A DNA stretch of 31,384 bases from a virus, in the IMG/VR virus record IMGVR_UViG_3300044535_000655, positions 1-31,384 of that record. One strand, given 5' to 3'. Every line of letters starts with the position of its first letter. The first letter of the stretch is position 1. The position numbers and the translations under genes were made by a program. Positions 1 through 5,461 of this stretch are shown one piece after another. Below the pieces are notes generated by a model, which ran no database searches, was not told the DNA's origin, and worked only from the letters and a program-made list of their open reading frames with translations.

Positions 1-143
1 GAATCCCAATCGCCACGATAGCTGTTGTCTTTGATTAGCTGGATAACTCTTTGTGTCTCATACTCTCGCCCCGCTTGGAACCCTTTTGTGTATTGAGTTC
101 TAGTGTCTTTGCGGGGTTTTGGTTGTTCTTGCTGATTAGCCAT
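1..143 (-). CDS. Small conserved phage protein, partial at window edge
   Basis: Open frame of 47 codons from an ATG that runs off the window at base 1, so the C-terminus is missing. The start overlaps the end of the upstream gene by 8 bp and is preceded by a purine-rich AGAGAGAAG stretch. After a charged, Pro/Gln/Lys-rich N-terminus comes YTKGFQAGREYETQRVIQLI, an amphipathic helix of the kind seen in many short actinophage proteins (general family impression, not a database match). Function unknown. It is the last visible gene of the operon that starts near 2223. Confidence 0.6.
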   Translation of the reverse strand, partial: MANQQEQPKPRKDTRTQYTKGFQAGREYETQRVIQLIKDNSYRGDWD

Positions 144-369
144 AGATTCTTCTCTCTTTCTGTTCTAAATACTCCAATACCTCAGCTATAGCGTTATGCG
201 CATCCGTTGTATTTAACCCTTGTACATACATCCCAGCTAAAAACATAGTTCTTTGCTGATGCGTTAGCTTTGGCAGAACCTCATCTAACAGATCGTATCT
301 ATAGGGGCTTTTGCGATAACTGATGTCTATTCGCTCAGCTTCTAGTCTTTGAAGGTAATCTGGTATCAA
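136..369 (-). CDS. Small hypothetical protein, 77 aa
   Basis: Acidic and basic residues are mixed over a mostly helical protein. There is no signal peptide, membrane segment or recognised motif. The start is a TTG in a TTGA overlap with the stop of the upstream gene. No ATG or GTG in frame would give a reasonable alternative, and the same TTG habit is seen elsewhere in this genome (4733, 5461, 8255, 20295). The tight packing in the early operon supports translation. Function unknown. Confidence 0.6.
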   Translation of the reverse strand: MIPDYLQRLEAERIDISYRKSPYRYDLLDEVLPKLTHQQRTMFLAGMYVQGLNTTDAHNAIAEVLEYLEQKERRIYG

Positions 370-659
370 ACTAGACCCCAGACAATTGCTAAACGGTTGC
401 TGTGGGGCATTTTGACCTTTTCCCCTGTATCCACTACCAAACCCATTTCCACTAGCTCAGCGCGCCGTGAACGGATGCCTGACTCGCTAGCTATGTTCGG
501 ATACTCACTTTGGAACATCCTCACGATTTCGTAATCGGGTTTAGGTCCGCTAATCAAGGTGCTAATAACCAGCATCTGTGTTTTAGTAGCTTGACCCTTG
601 CTAATTGAGTCAGCTGCTAGGTGCGAAGTGATTGGATCTGTTGTTCTTGCGTGTGGCAT
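366..659 (-). CDS. Winged-helix DNA-binding protein, 97 aa
   Basis: Residues about 25-75 read as a winged helix-turn-helix. A helix (TKTQMLVISTLISG) is followed by a turn, a recognition-type helix (SGIRSRRAELVEMGLV) and a wing reaching the C-terminus. The N-terminus RTTDPITSHLAAD is a signature often seen in small phage wHTH proteins. An excellent ribosome site, AGGGAGG, sits five bases ahead of the ATG, inside the end of the upstream gene. The protein is likely to bind DNA, as a regulator or a modulator of host transcription; the target is unknown. Confidence 0.65.
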   Translation of the reverse strand: MPHARTTDPITSHLAADSISKGQATKTQMLVISTLISGPKPDYEIVRMFQSEYPNIASESGIRSRRAELVEMGLVVDTGEKVKMPHSNRLAIVWGLV

Positions 660-818
660 TTAGACCTCCCTCATATTTAGCACTATTAGCGTTCCCAGCA
701 TCCCGATAGCCAAACCGAAGCTATAAAGTGGGTCGTTTCCGTTGAGAATTGCCCCAACAAGGGAAGTGATACCAAGGAACAAAAATACGCTTGCGCCCAT
801 CTTTACATATCTAAGCAT
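660..818 (-). CDS. Small two-helix membrane protein, 52 aa
   Basis: A longer frame opens at 902, but the ATG at 818 is chosen. It overlaps the previous stop as TAATG, has a GGGGGTG purine run upstream, and starts just before two hydrophobic segments: residues about 8-24 (ASVFLFLGITSLVGAIL) and about 31-47 (SFGLAIGMLGTLIVL). The 28 extra residues of the longer version only read through the upstream gene in another frame. Probably an inner-membrane miniprotein expressed early. Superinfection exclusion or membrane remodelling are possible roles, but nothing in the sequence proves either. Confidence 0.6.
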   Translation of the reverse strand: MLRYVKMGASVFLFLGITSLVGAILNGNDPLYSFGLAIGMLGTLIVLNMREV

Positions 819-1063
819 TACGCCACACCCCCTATGCTGATTAGATTCTCTGCGTAATCCTTGGCTTGTTCTAAGCTTTGGATGTTGTAATTGGTGTTGC
901 ACTCAACAGCTTCCCAGCTACCCTTGCAGTTGTCTCCACACTTACCCGAAGCGCACTTTACGCGCTTGTAGGTGTTGAAGGTAGCTTGGTAGTTCCAAGT
1001 AATCAGATCGGTCTCTGTTTTGTAGACCTCAGCGGTCTGGTTAGATAGCGATAGTCCGCACAT
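818..1063 (-). CDS. Cys-containing small protein, 81 aa
   Basis: A short protein with a clustered CxxxxCxxxC pattern (ASGKCGDNCKGS) and further Cys at residue 2 and in VECNTNY, which could bind a metal or form disulfides. The C-terminal 25 residues look helical. Its start overlaps the stop of the gene upstream by one base and its stop overlaps the next start (TAATG), as expected in this operon. I do not recognise the family. Function unknown. Confidence 0.55.
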   Translation of the reverse strand: MCGLSLSNQTAEVYKTETDLITWNYQATFNTYKRVKCASGKCGDNCKGSWEAVECNTNYNIQSLEQAKDYAENLISIGGVA

Positions 1064-1293
1064 TACTTTTTACCTCCATCCTGTAGCTGAGCTAGCTGAC
1101 CGATAACCTTGCGCCATGCGAATCGCCTAACTTCTCCAGCTTCGGGGTTGTAATCCGCGATAAAGCGGTCGGTGTTATTTGCGAAGGTTTTACCCTTTGG
1201 CGCGATTAGCTCAATAGCGAATCGTGCGTATTCTTGGTTTACCTCTACGCCTAGTTCTTGCGCTTTGGCTAGTGCTTTGTCTCTTGTGTTCAT
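1063..1293 (-). CDS. Small hypothetical protein, 76 aa
   Basis: A basic and aromatic, mixed alpha/beta small protein with no recognised motif. The N-terminal MNTRDKALAKAQELGVEV is a predicted helix, followed by likely strands around YARFAIELIAPKGKTF. The ATG overlaps the stop of the DUF2958 gene in an ATGA junction, so translation is probably coupled. Function unknown. Confidence 0.6.
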   Translation of the reverse strand: MNTRDKALAKAQELGVEVNQEYARFAIELIAPKGKTFANNTDRFIADYNPEAGEVRRFAWRKVIGQLAQLQDGGKK

Positions 1294-1610
1294 CTGTTTA
1301 TCCTCTCTTGGATTGTTTTTAGTGGTGTTTTCTTGAAGGTAATGTCTCGCTCAATCGCGGGTATCCCAGCAAGCTCTTTTATTGTCATTCTCTCCATTTC
1401 GGATAGTGAGAAGTAGCCGAACTCTGGTTCCCAGAGATTTACCAGCCCATAGAATGTGTCGACGCCATCAAACTCCATCGCATACCATTCCCCCATGCTA
1501 CTCAACGAAAAGTAGCGGGCGTAAACTACGGCTTTGTCTCCAGCGCCATCCTGACCGTAAAGATCTGGGAGCTGTTTCCGCAAACCCTCTGTCATCAATC
1601 GGTTTTTCAT
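1290..1610 (-). CDS. DUF2958 family protein, 106 aa
   Basis: The sequence follows the DUF2958 pattern closely: KQLPDLYGQ near the N-terminus, a VVYARYF strand, then EWYAMEFDGVDTFYGLVN, EPEFGYFSLSEMERM and finally IPAIERDITFKKTPL. This family of about 100 residues is widespread on plasmids, integrative elements and some phages, and its biochemical function is not known. It sits mid-operon with 4-bp overlaps on both sides. The match is by remembered motif, not by search, but the order and spacing of the motifs make it firm. Confidence 0.75.
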   Translation of the reverse strand: MKNRLMTEGLRKQLPDLYGQDGAGDKAVVYARYFSLSSMGEWYAMEFDGVDTFYGLVNLWEPEFGYFSLSEMERMTIKELAGIPAIERDITFKKTPLKTIQERINR

Positions 1611-1825
1611 TTTACTGCCTCTGCTTCCTGTTGGTATCTAGTAATTATGCTGTGACGATCTTCTACTGTCCAATAAACTACATCCTTGAGCCAATCGCTA
1701 GGACTATTTGCAGCTGAGTATGCGAAGAAATCCGCATCCGCCGAATATTTGAACTGAGCTATCTTCTCCTTGTTTTGGTCTAGGTGACGATCTTCTCCAG
1801 TTTGACGATAAACATAAAAGCTCAT
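1607..1825 (-). CDS. Small hypothetical protein, 72 aa
   Basis: A small aromatic-rich protein (MSFYVYRQTGEDRHL...) that may form a short alpha/beta domain. Beta-prone segments lie at residues 2-8 and 24-30, with a helix near the C-terminus. The start overlaps the stop of the upstream gene (ATGA), and the stop overlaps the DUF2958 start in the same way. No recognisable family. Function unknown. Confidence 0.55.
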   Translation of the reverse strand: MSFYVYRQTGEDRHLDQNKEKIAQFKYSADADFFAYSAANSPSDWLKDVVYWTVEDRHSIITRYQQEAEAVK

Positions 1826-1959
1826 TTGCTTACTCCCAATCTTGCTAGCTCTGTCTCTAGCGCCTTGATTCGATCTGCATTCTCGCTAGCCTTGTCCCAA
1901 AGCTTTAGCAAAGCGATACCTGACTTGATTTGCTCTATGTATTCTTCTCTAGCGCTCAT
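1822..1959 (-). CDS. Very small coiled-coil protein, 45 aa
   Basis: A short gene with the best ribosome site in the operon: AGGAGG six bases before the ATG at 1959. An in-frame ATG two codons upstream sits directly against the AGGAGG and is less likely. The product (MSAREEYIEQIKSG...) is almost wholly charged helix with heptad-like leucines (ALLKLW, IKALETELARLG), suggesting a short coiled coil. It ends in an ATGA overlap with the next gene. The partner may be the coiled-coil product of the gene just upstream; that pairing is inference. Confidence 0.65.
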   Translation of the reverse strand: MSAREEYIEQIKSGIALLKLWDKASENADRIKALETELARLGVSK

Positions 1960-1969
1960 TTTCATCCTC

Positions 1970-2188
1970 CTAGATGTCGCCAAGCTCGCGGATAATTTTG
2001 CGCTTTAGATTCTCCATCAAATCCTCTAGCTCAATCAAAGTATCGCCGATCTTCTCGGCTTCTTCCTCATCGCCTCTATCTTGGGCTTGTTCTAGGAACT
2101 CTTGCTTTTCGTTTAGTTCCTCTACTAGCTCTTTGAGCTGTTCTAGTAGCTCATCAATCGTGTCTAGCTTTCTAAGCTCTCTGTCCAT
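1970..2188 (-). CDS. Acidic coiled-coil protein, first gene of operon, 72 aa
   Basis: Nearly the whole protein is a predicted coiled coil with regular leucine/isoleucine heptads (IDELLEQLKELVEELNEKQ ... TLIELEDLMENLKRKI) and strong net negative charge. It is the first gene after the repeated early promoter, and its ATG follows a GGAGAAGGA ribosome site. A Ser-rich open frame on the opposite strand is only its antisense. An acidic coiled-coil miniprotein made first in infection would suit a role binding a host protein, or mimicking DNA. That is speculation; the family is not recognised. Confidence 0.65.
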   Translation of the reverse strand: MDRELRKLDTIDELLEQLKELVEELNEKQEFLEQAQDRGDEEEAEKIGDTLIELEDLMENLKRKIIRELGDI

Positions 2189-2229
2189 TTTTCCTTCTCC
2201 GTTTCCCTAGCCATCTAGCTAGTAGGTAA

Positions 2230-2258
2230 AGTAAATCAACTGCCAGCTTTGAGCGCAA
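2230..2258 (-). promoter_or_regulatory. Early promoter for the 2188-1 operon
   Basis: On the minus strand there is a -35-like TTGCGC (2253-2258), a 17-bp spacer and a -10 TTTACT (2230-2235). Transcription would start near 2223 and give a leader of about 35 nt ending in GGAGAAGGAAAAATG. The same -10, the same spacing and the same leader core (GAAACGGAGAAG) occur upstream of the gene at 11065. The repetition makes it much more credible than either hexamer alone. Confidence 0.65.
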
Positions 2259-2276
2259 GCTTAGGGGGGTCATTTA

Positions 2277-2293
2277 GGTAACGATTTGGTAAC
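2277..2293 (-). promoter_or_regulatory. Direct-repeat operator GTTACC-N5-GTTACC
   Basis: Two GTTACC half-sites 11 bp apart (2288-2293 and 2277-2282), read on the minus strand, centred about 62 bp upstream of the predicted start. The same arrangement with GTTATC occurs at 11159-11175 at nearly the same distance from the matching promoter. The helical phasing and position resemble a class I activator site, but a repressor site cannot be excluded. The binding protein is not known. Confidence 0.6.
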
Positions 2294-2294
2294 G

Positions 2295-2318
2295 AAAAAG
2301 CCCCCTATTTCTAGGGGG
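2295..2318 (-). terminator. Rho-independent terminator of the recombination/replication operon
   Basis: On the minus strand CCCCCTA-GAAA-TAGGGGG forms a 7-bp stem with a 4-base loop, followed by C and five T's. It lies about 40 bp after the stop of the gene at 2356 and directly before the early operator, so it separates two transcription units. The plus strand also has four T's after the stem, giving weak bidirectional character. Confidence 0.8.
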
Positions 2319-2344
2319 TTTTAGGGGGTTTGGGCTGTGCGGGG
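2314..2344 (+). other. Putative G-quadruplex-forming sequence
   Basis: The plus strand carries four G-tracts: GGGGG, GGGGG, GGG and GGGG, separated by 5, 3 and 6 bases. It overlaps the 3' arm of the terminator stem and lies on the strand that is the template for the minus-strand genes. It fits the usual G3+ with loops of 1-7 pattern. Folding in the cell is unproven. Confidence 0.45.
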
Positions 2345-2355
2345 CTGTGAGACCC

Positions 2356-2643
2356 CTAAGCGGGATGATAAGGCTTTGGTAGGCGCTCTATCGCGGAAGT
2401 AGCCAAAAGAGCCTCAGCGCGGGCTTCAGACCTTCGTTTTTTAGCTAATTCGCGCCAAGATTCGTTCTCTAGCCAAAAATCCTGTTCCTTGTCTATCCGC
2501 GCTTGAAGCGCATCTAAAAATAGCAAATCGTAATCGTTTAGGGGTTGATACCTCATGCCTATGACGATCGAATGAACATGAACTAGCGAAAGCGAGTTGG
2601 CTATCTCTGATAAAGCTTCGTTTACTTTAGCGTTCTTCCTCAT
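2356..2643 (-). CDS. Hypothetical protein, last gene of recombination operon, 95 aa
   Basis: A helical protein. The second half is strongly charged with Ala/Arg/Glu-rich helix (ELAKKRRSEARAEALLATSAI) and a basic, Pro-containing tail (RLPKPYHPA). Its ATG overlaps the stop of the RusA-like gene (ATGA), and a terminator follows. No family recognised. The position suggests an accessory role in DNA processing, but nothing in the sequence confirms it. Confidence 0.6.
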   Translation of the reverse strand: MRKNAKVNEALSEIANSLSLVHVHSIVIGMRYQPLNDYDLLFLDALQARIDKEQDFWLENESWRELAKKRRSEARAEALLATSAIERLPKPYHPA

Positions 2644-3068
2644 TTGGTTACCTCTCTGATGTTTATAAAGACCCCAGTTGGTTCTCCGTTTTTAGCATAA
2701 ACCTTGCGAGCGCGACTGACTACTACCAACGAGTCATCTGTCCAGATTTTTGTAAGGGTCAAAGCATCCCATAATCCGCGTTCGAGCTTATCCAAATCAG
2801 GTGGGACTGTTGGTAGCTCTCGACGAACTGTAGCTGGCTTAGCGAGAATAAAGATTTGTTCCAATTCAACCGCACCTTCGAAGCGCGACTCTCCCTGTAT
2901 CGCAAAAGCTTTAGCGATTTGATCTGCGACTGCTTTTCGCCAAGGTTTGACTTTCTTGCTAGCCTCAATCATTACACCGTTACCGACATGGCGCTTGGAA
3001 CCTTGTGGCGCTGGTTCCCCGACGATAAAGATGCTAAATTCGCGACTCACTTTTTGTAATACTGCCAT
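2640..3068 (-). CDS. RusA-like Holliday junction resolvase, 142 aa
   Basis: RusA-family endonucleases cut four-way junctions as dimers, using Mg2+ held by conserved aspartates. The protein shows the family order: GEPAPQGSKR at residues 17-26, PDLDKLERGLWDALT at about 90-104 (Asp91 and Asp93; the usual Asn after the second Asp is Lys here), Asp111-Asp112 in WTDDSLVVV, and Lys122 in the final strand. Its length of about 140 residues is usual for the family. It overlaps a small membrane-protein gene by 22 bp and shares an operon with exonuclease and annealing genes, fitting a role in resolving recombination or replication intermediates before packaging. Confidence 0.85.
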   Translation of the reverse strand: MAVLQKVSREFSIFIVGEPAPQGSKRHVGNGVMIEASKKVKPWRKAVADQIAKAFAIQGESRFEGAVELEQIFILAKPATVRRELPTVPPDLDKLERGLWDALTLTKIWTDDSLVVVSRARKVYAKNGEPTGVFINIREVTK

Positions 3069-3202
3069 CCAGTTACAGCACCGCTAATGGTAAACAAGCC
3101 ACCCATTATGAATCCAGCAATTCTAAGCCATTCCGATTGAGCTTCGCCCGCTAGTCCGAAAACTAGCAAGGCAAAGACAAACGATACAAGTGCGGGAATC
3201 AT
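3047..3202 (-). CDS. Small membrane protein, 51 aa
   Basis: A short frame between the SSB-like and RusA-like genes. It starts at an ATG overlapping the previous stop (TAATG) and ends 22 bp inside the RusA-like gene. Two hydrophobic stretches are plain: residues 3-18 (PALVSFVFALLVFGLA) and about 29-46 (AGFIMGGLFTISGAVTGW). They are joined by GEAQSEWLR, and the tail is basic (QYYKK). It is the only sensible use of a 130-bp space in an otherwise packed operon. Function unknown. The topology resembles other phage membrane miniproteins, including small holin-like proteins, but it is far from the lysis genes. Confidence 0.6.
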   Translation of the reverse strand: MIPALVSFVFALLVFGLAGEAQSEWLRIAGFIMGGLFTISGAVTGWQYYKK

Positions 3203-3549
3203 TAGAACGGCAACGCGTCGTTGTGTGTTGGAACAAACGGAACTTCAGGTGCTGCAGGTCTCTTAGCGAAAGGCTCTGCGATCTGAATGTTGGTAGCCGA
3301 AACCACATTGTTGTTGTAGCTCTTGCCGTCGCGTTCGTTTTGTTCTGTCTTGAAGCGACCCTCAACCTCAACATATTGGTCCATCTCCCAAGCCTGTGAA
3401 CGCTGTGATTCAGGAATCCATACTTGGTAAACAGTCCAGCTAGCTACATACCAGTTGTTCTGTGGGTCTTTCTTGCTGTGTGATTCGCGCACTAGCAAAA
3501 AGCTAGGGTGAACCTTAGTTACTTTTCCTTTTAGTTTGATTTCCGCCAT
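3202..3549 (-). CDS. Second OB-fold SSB-like protein, 115 aa
   Basis: A longer frame opens at 3618, but the ATG at 3549 has AAAGGAA eight bases upstream and starts a typical OB-fold strand, MAEIKLKGKVTKVHP. Strands continue with WYVASWTVYQVWI and YVEVEGRFKTEQ, then NVVSATNIQI, the order seen in SSB proteins. The C-terminus is Pro/Ala-rich and ends NDALPF, like the acidic DDIPF tip through which SSBs recruit partners. The other SSB of this phage (9811-10194) lacks such a tip. This copy lies among replication and recombination genes and may recruit partners there. That difference in role is inference. Confidence 0.65.
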   Translation of the reverse strand: MAEIKLKGKVTKVHPSFLLVRESHSKKDPQNNWYVASWTVYQVWIPESQRSQAWEMDQYVEVEGRFKTEQNERDGKSYNNNVVSATNIQIAEPFAKRPAAPEVPFVPTHNDALPF

Positions 3550-3550
3550 T

Positions 3551-4396
3551 TTAGTTTCCTTTCTTCTTGGCTTCTCGTAAACATGTCTTGCAGGATACAA
3601 TACTAGCGCCATGCTCACACTTGGGCGCGGGAGACGCGCTTGCTTTTTGCTTCTCCATTTCAGCTAGTAGCTTTTCGGATTCTTTGATTCTCCGCTGTCG
3701 GTCTAATTCTGCCTTAGCTCTCAGAGCCTCTGCACGCTCGTCAGCGGTCTGTTCGCGCTCTGGATAAGGCTCATCTAGCCAACCCTCTCTGTTGAGCCAT
3801 GTAGAGGCGTGTGGGATGTATTGGGATTCGGGTAGATTGGGGTCATTCGCTAATCGTAAAGCTGAATCAATAATCTGCTTTGATAGCTCGTTTGCTCTTT
3901 GATCGTCTAGGTCCATTAGCAACTTGCCAAACACCCGCTCTGCTGCACCCTTGCCTACTTTGCGTGGGTATCTATCCCAAAAAAGTTCGAAGTTTTGAGC
4001 GTAATTATTCTTTAGTTCAGTCTTCTTATAATTGTTCTTCTTTAGGTGTTGGTTTTCCGCTATCGGCTCAGCCGTCGACGGATAATCCGACCACGGTTGC
4101 TGGGGGTCTTTTGTAGTCCATAGGGTGCTAGCTAGCGTGCCATCTAGGTTGCGTAGCTGTTCGCGCTTTAGGTATCCGATAGCTTCTAGTTCGCTAATTG
4201 CGCTAGCTATTGAGTCCCTGCCGTCTATCCCCTTGGATGCTAGGCGTTTGATTGATACTTCGTAGCCTATGCTGTGGCTCATTAGCTCAGCTAATAGCCC
4301 GCGGGCTTTGTAGGATAAGCGGATGTCTCTAAGCCATGCGTTAGGGACTTGAGTAAAGTGCGAATCAAACGAATGTTCGCCTCTAATTATCGGCAT
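3551..4396 (-). CDS. Winged-helix replication initiation-like protein, 281 aa
   Basis: Residues 12-100 form a winged helix of the type in phage replication proteins: FTQVPNAWLRD, LSYKARGLLAELMSH, VSIKRLASKGIDGRDSI and the wing ELEAIGYLKREQ. A central segment FELFWDRYPRKVGKGAAERVFG (about 136-157) is a motif shared by many such proteins. Residues 215-250 are a charged coiled coil. The C-terminus CEHGASIVSCKTCL looks like a metal-binding knuckle (Cys260, His262, Cys269, Cys272). It probably recognises the origin or loads a host helicase. No separate helicase or loader is in the window. The ATG overlaps the upstream gene by 14 bp. Confidence 0.7.
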   Translation of the reverse strand: MPIIRGEHSFDSHFTQVPNAWLRDIRLSYKARGLLAELMSHSIGYEVSIKRLASKGIDGRDSIASAISELEAIGYLKREQLRNLDGTLASTLWTTKDPQQPWSDYPSTAEPIAENQHLKKNNYKKTELKNNYAQNFELFWDRYPRKVGKGAAERVFGKLLMDLDDQRANELSKQIIDSALRLANDPNLPESQYIPHASTWLNREGWLDEPYPEREQTADERAEALRAKAELDRQRRIKESEKLLAEMEKQKASASPAPKCEHGASIVSCKTCLREAKKKGN

Positions 4397-4733
4397 CTTG
4401 TTCCTCTCTTACTTTGATGCGGTTGAACTCATTGTCTATTAGGTAGTATTCACCATCGTGCGCGTAATAAACAGGCGTGTCTAAAGGTTCTTGCCAAGAT
4501 TCTAGTTTCCACCCCCGCTCTTTAGCTAAGGATGCCCAGTTAGCATCAGCTTCTATAAGCCAGTTAAACTTGCTACAAAGAACGACTATGTTGCTCGGAA
4601 CATCCCGCTTTTTAGAACCACCCATTCCGCGATTCTTGCGGTGCTGTGGAATCAAGGTGCTATCCATCAAGCCACAGTGAACGCACTTATACAGATCGCG
4701 TAATAGATACTTCTCAAACTCTTTAGGTGTCAA
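4383..4733 (-). CDS. HNH-like endonuclease with altered active site, 116 aa
   Basis: The HNH pattern is clear: Cys17-x2-Cys20, QHRKNRGMGGSKKRD with His31, Asn48 in SNIVVLCSKFNW, and Cys53. HNH enzymes nick or cut DNA using a bound metal. The third catalytic residue, usually His in a CHxxIH-like end, is Asn57 here, and the first His is single where many relatives have two, so activity is uncertain. The start is TTG, with GGAG six bases before it and a TTGA overlap with the upstream stop. The position among recombination genes, not next to the terminase, argues against a packaging role. Confidence 0.65.
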   Translation of the reverse strand: MTPKEFEKYLLRDLYKCVHCGLMDSTLIPQHRKNRGMGGSKKRDVPSNIVVLCSKFNWLIEADANWASLAKERGWKLESWQEPLDTPVYYAHDGEYYLIDNEFNRIKVREEQDADN

Positions 4734-4963
4734 AATCTTCTCCGAGACTTATCATCAAAGGGGTCATACTCTTTAGCGGGAACATCTAGCCCAGACATCT
4801 GAAAACCAATAGCGTTCTCTACTTGGGCAGTTCCACTAATTGCACCATCTGTCTCTGGGTCAATTTCGCAGCGGTGATTCTTACGCCAGTCTCGCACAAG
4901 CTTTACAGCTTCGGCTTCATCAGTTTTGATAGAAGCACCACAAGAACAGCGTTCGTGAATCAT
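4730..4963 (-). CDS. Small Cys-containing protein, 77 aa
   Basis: The N-terminal 32 residues carry Cys6 and Cys8 (RCSCGASI), then a helix with LVRDWRKNHRC, giving a CxC...HxC arrangement that could hold zinc. This layout recurs in small actinophage proteins (family impression, no search). The second half is acidic and probably disordered until a basic SRRRF end. It overlaps both neighbours by 4 bp (ATGA and TTGA). Possibly an accessory to the HNH-like protein translated next. Function unknown. Confidence 0.6.
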   Translation of the reverse strand: MIHERCSCGASIKTDEAEAVKLVRDWRKNHRCEIDPETDGAISGTAQVENAIGFQMSGLDVPAKEYDPFDDKSRRRF

Positions 4964-5316
4964 CTGCTTGTTGCCATTGACGATCTGTAGGTTAGTTCGA
5001 CTAGCCTAGCTTGGGTCTGAACGCTCATCTGCGAAAGCTCTAAATGCTTCATCTTTATCTTGACTCTGTTGAACTCTGCCTTGGATACAGCGTATTCGAG
5101 CGCCTCATTCTCAGTCATAATCTTGACTTTAGCATTCCGTTCTCCAGCCGTTCCGTCGGCGTTTAGGTATGCGATAGCTTCGGCTTTGTCTAGCGCTAGC
5201 TCAAGCTGTAGCATCTTTAGCTCAGCTTGATACTGAACAGAGATACCTTTTTCGGCTTCTTGCCGTATCCCAACCAATTCATCAATAATTTGGTCAGGAG
5301 TGATTATTCGACTCAT
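4960..5316 (-). CDS. Helical hypothetical protein, 118 aa
   Basis: Almost entirely helical with long amphipathic stretches (QYQAELKMLQLELALDKAEA and NEALEYAVSKAEFNRVKIKM), suggesting a coiled-coil dimer. The ATG at 5316 has GGAG seven bases upstream, inside the preceding small gene. Helical proteins of this size often lie beside ERF/exonuclease pairs in phages, but the family is not firmly recognised. A structural or loading role in recombination is inference. Confidence 0.65.
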   Translation of the reverse strand: MSRIITPDQIIDELVGIRQEAEKGISVQYQAELKMLQLELALDKAEAIAYLNADGTAGERNAKVKIMTENEALEYAVSKAEFNRVKIKMKHLELSQMSVQTQARLVELTYRSSMATSR

Positions 5317-5461
5317 CGTCTAACTCCTTCATTATCTTCTCAAGTATTCTTTTAGCGTCTTGCTCTTGGGGTTTAGAAGACTCGCCCAAGTGTCTAAGAA
5401 CCAAAATAAGTTCCGACACCTGAGCGAGCGCTTCTATGAGTATGTCTTTATTCGAAGGCAA
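5294..5461 (-). CDS. Small helical protein, 55 aa, overlapping both neighbours
   Basis: A frame that fills the space between the ERF-like gene and the 118-aa gene. It starts at TTG 5461, inside the ERF gene end, and stops 23 bp inside the next gene. The product (MPSNKDILIEALAQVSELIL...) is a helix-rich protein with an acidic tail (KELDDESNN), and its codons look like those of its neighbours. The next gene's ribosome site GGAG lies inside it, so coupling is likely. No ATG or GTG start is available at the N-terminus. Function unknown. Confidence 0.5.
   Translation of the reverse strand: MPSNKDILIEALAQVSELILVLRHLGESSKPQEQDAKRILEKIMKELDDESNNHS

Noticed and set aside
1382-1717. 111-codon plus-strand frame opposite the DUF2958 gene
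   Set aside because: The opposite strand carries a recognisable family and operon overlaps; this frame has no start signal and low-complexity content.
1974-2210. Ser-rich 78-codon frame on the plus strand
   Set aside because: It is the antisense of the acidic coiled-coil gene; its serine runs are the complement of Glu/Leu codons, and it lacks a ribosome site.
3123-3374. 83-codon minus-strand frame overlapping the second SSB-like gene
   Set aside because: It is out of frame with the OB-fold gene, Arg/Thr-rich, and conflicts with two better-supported genes.
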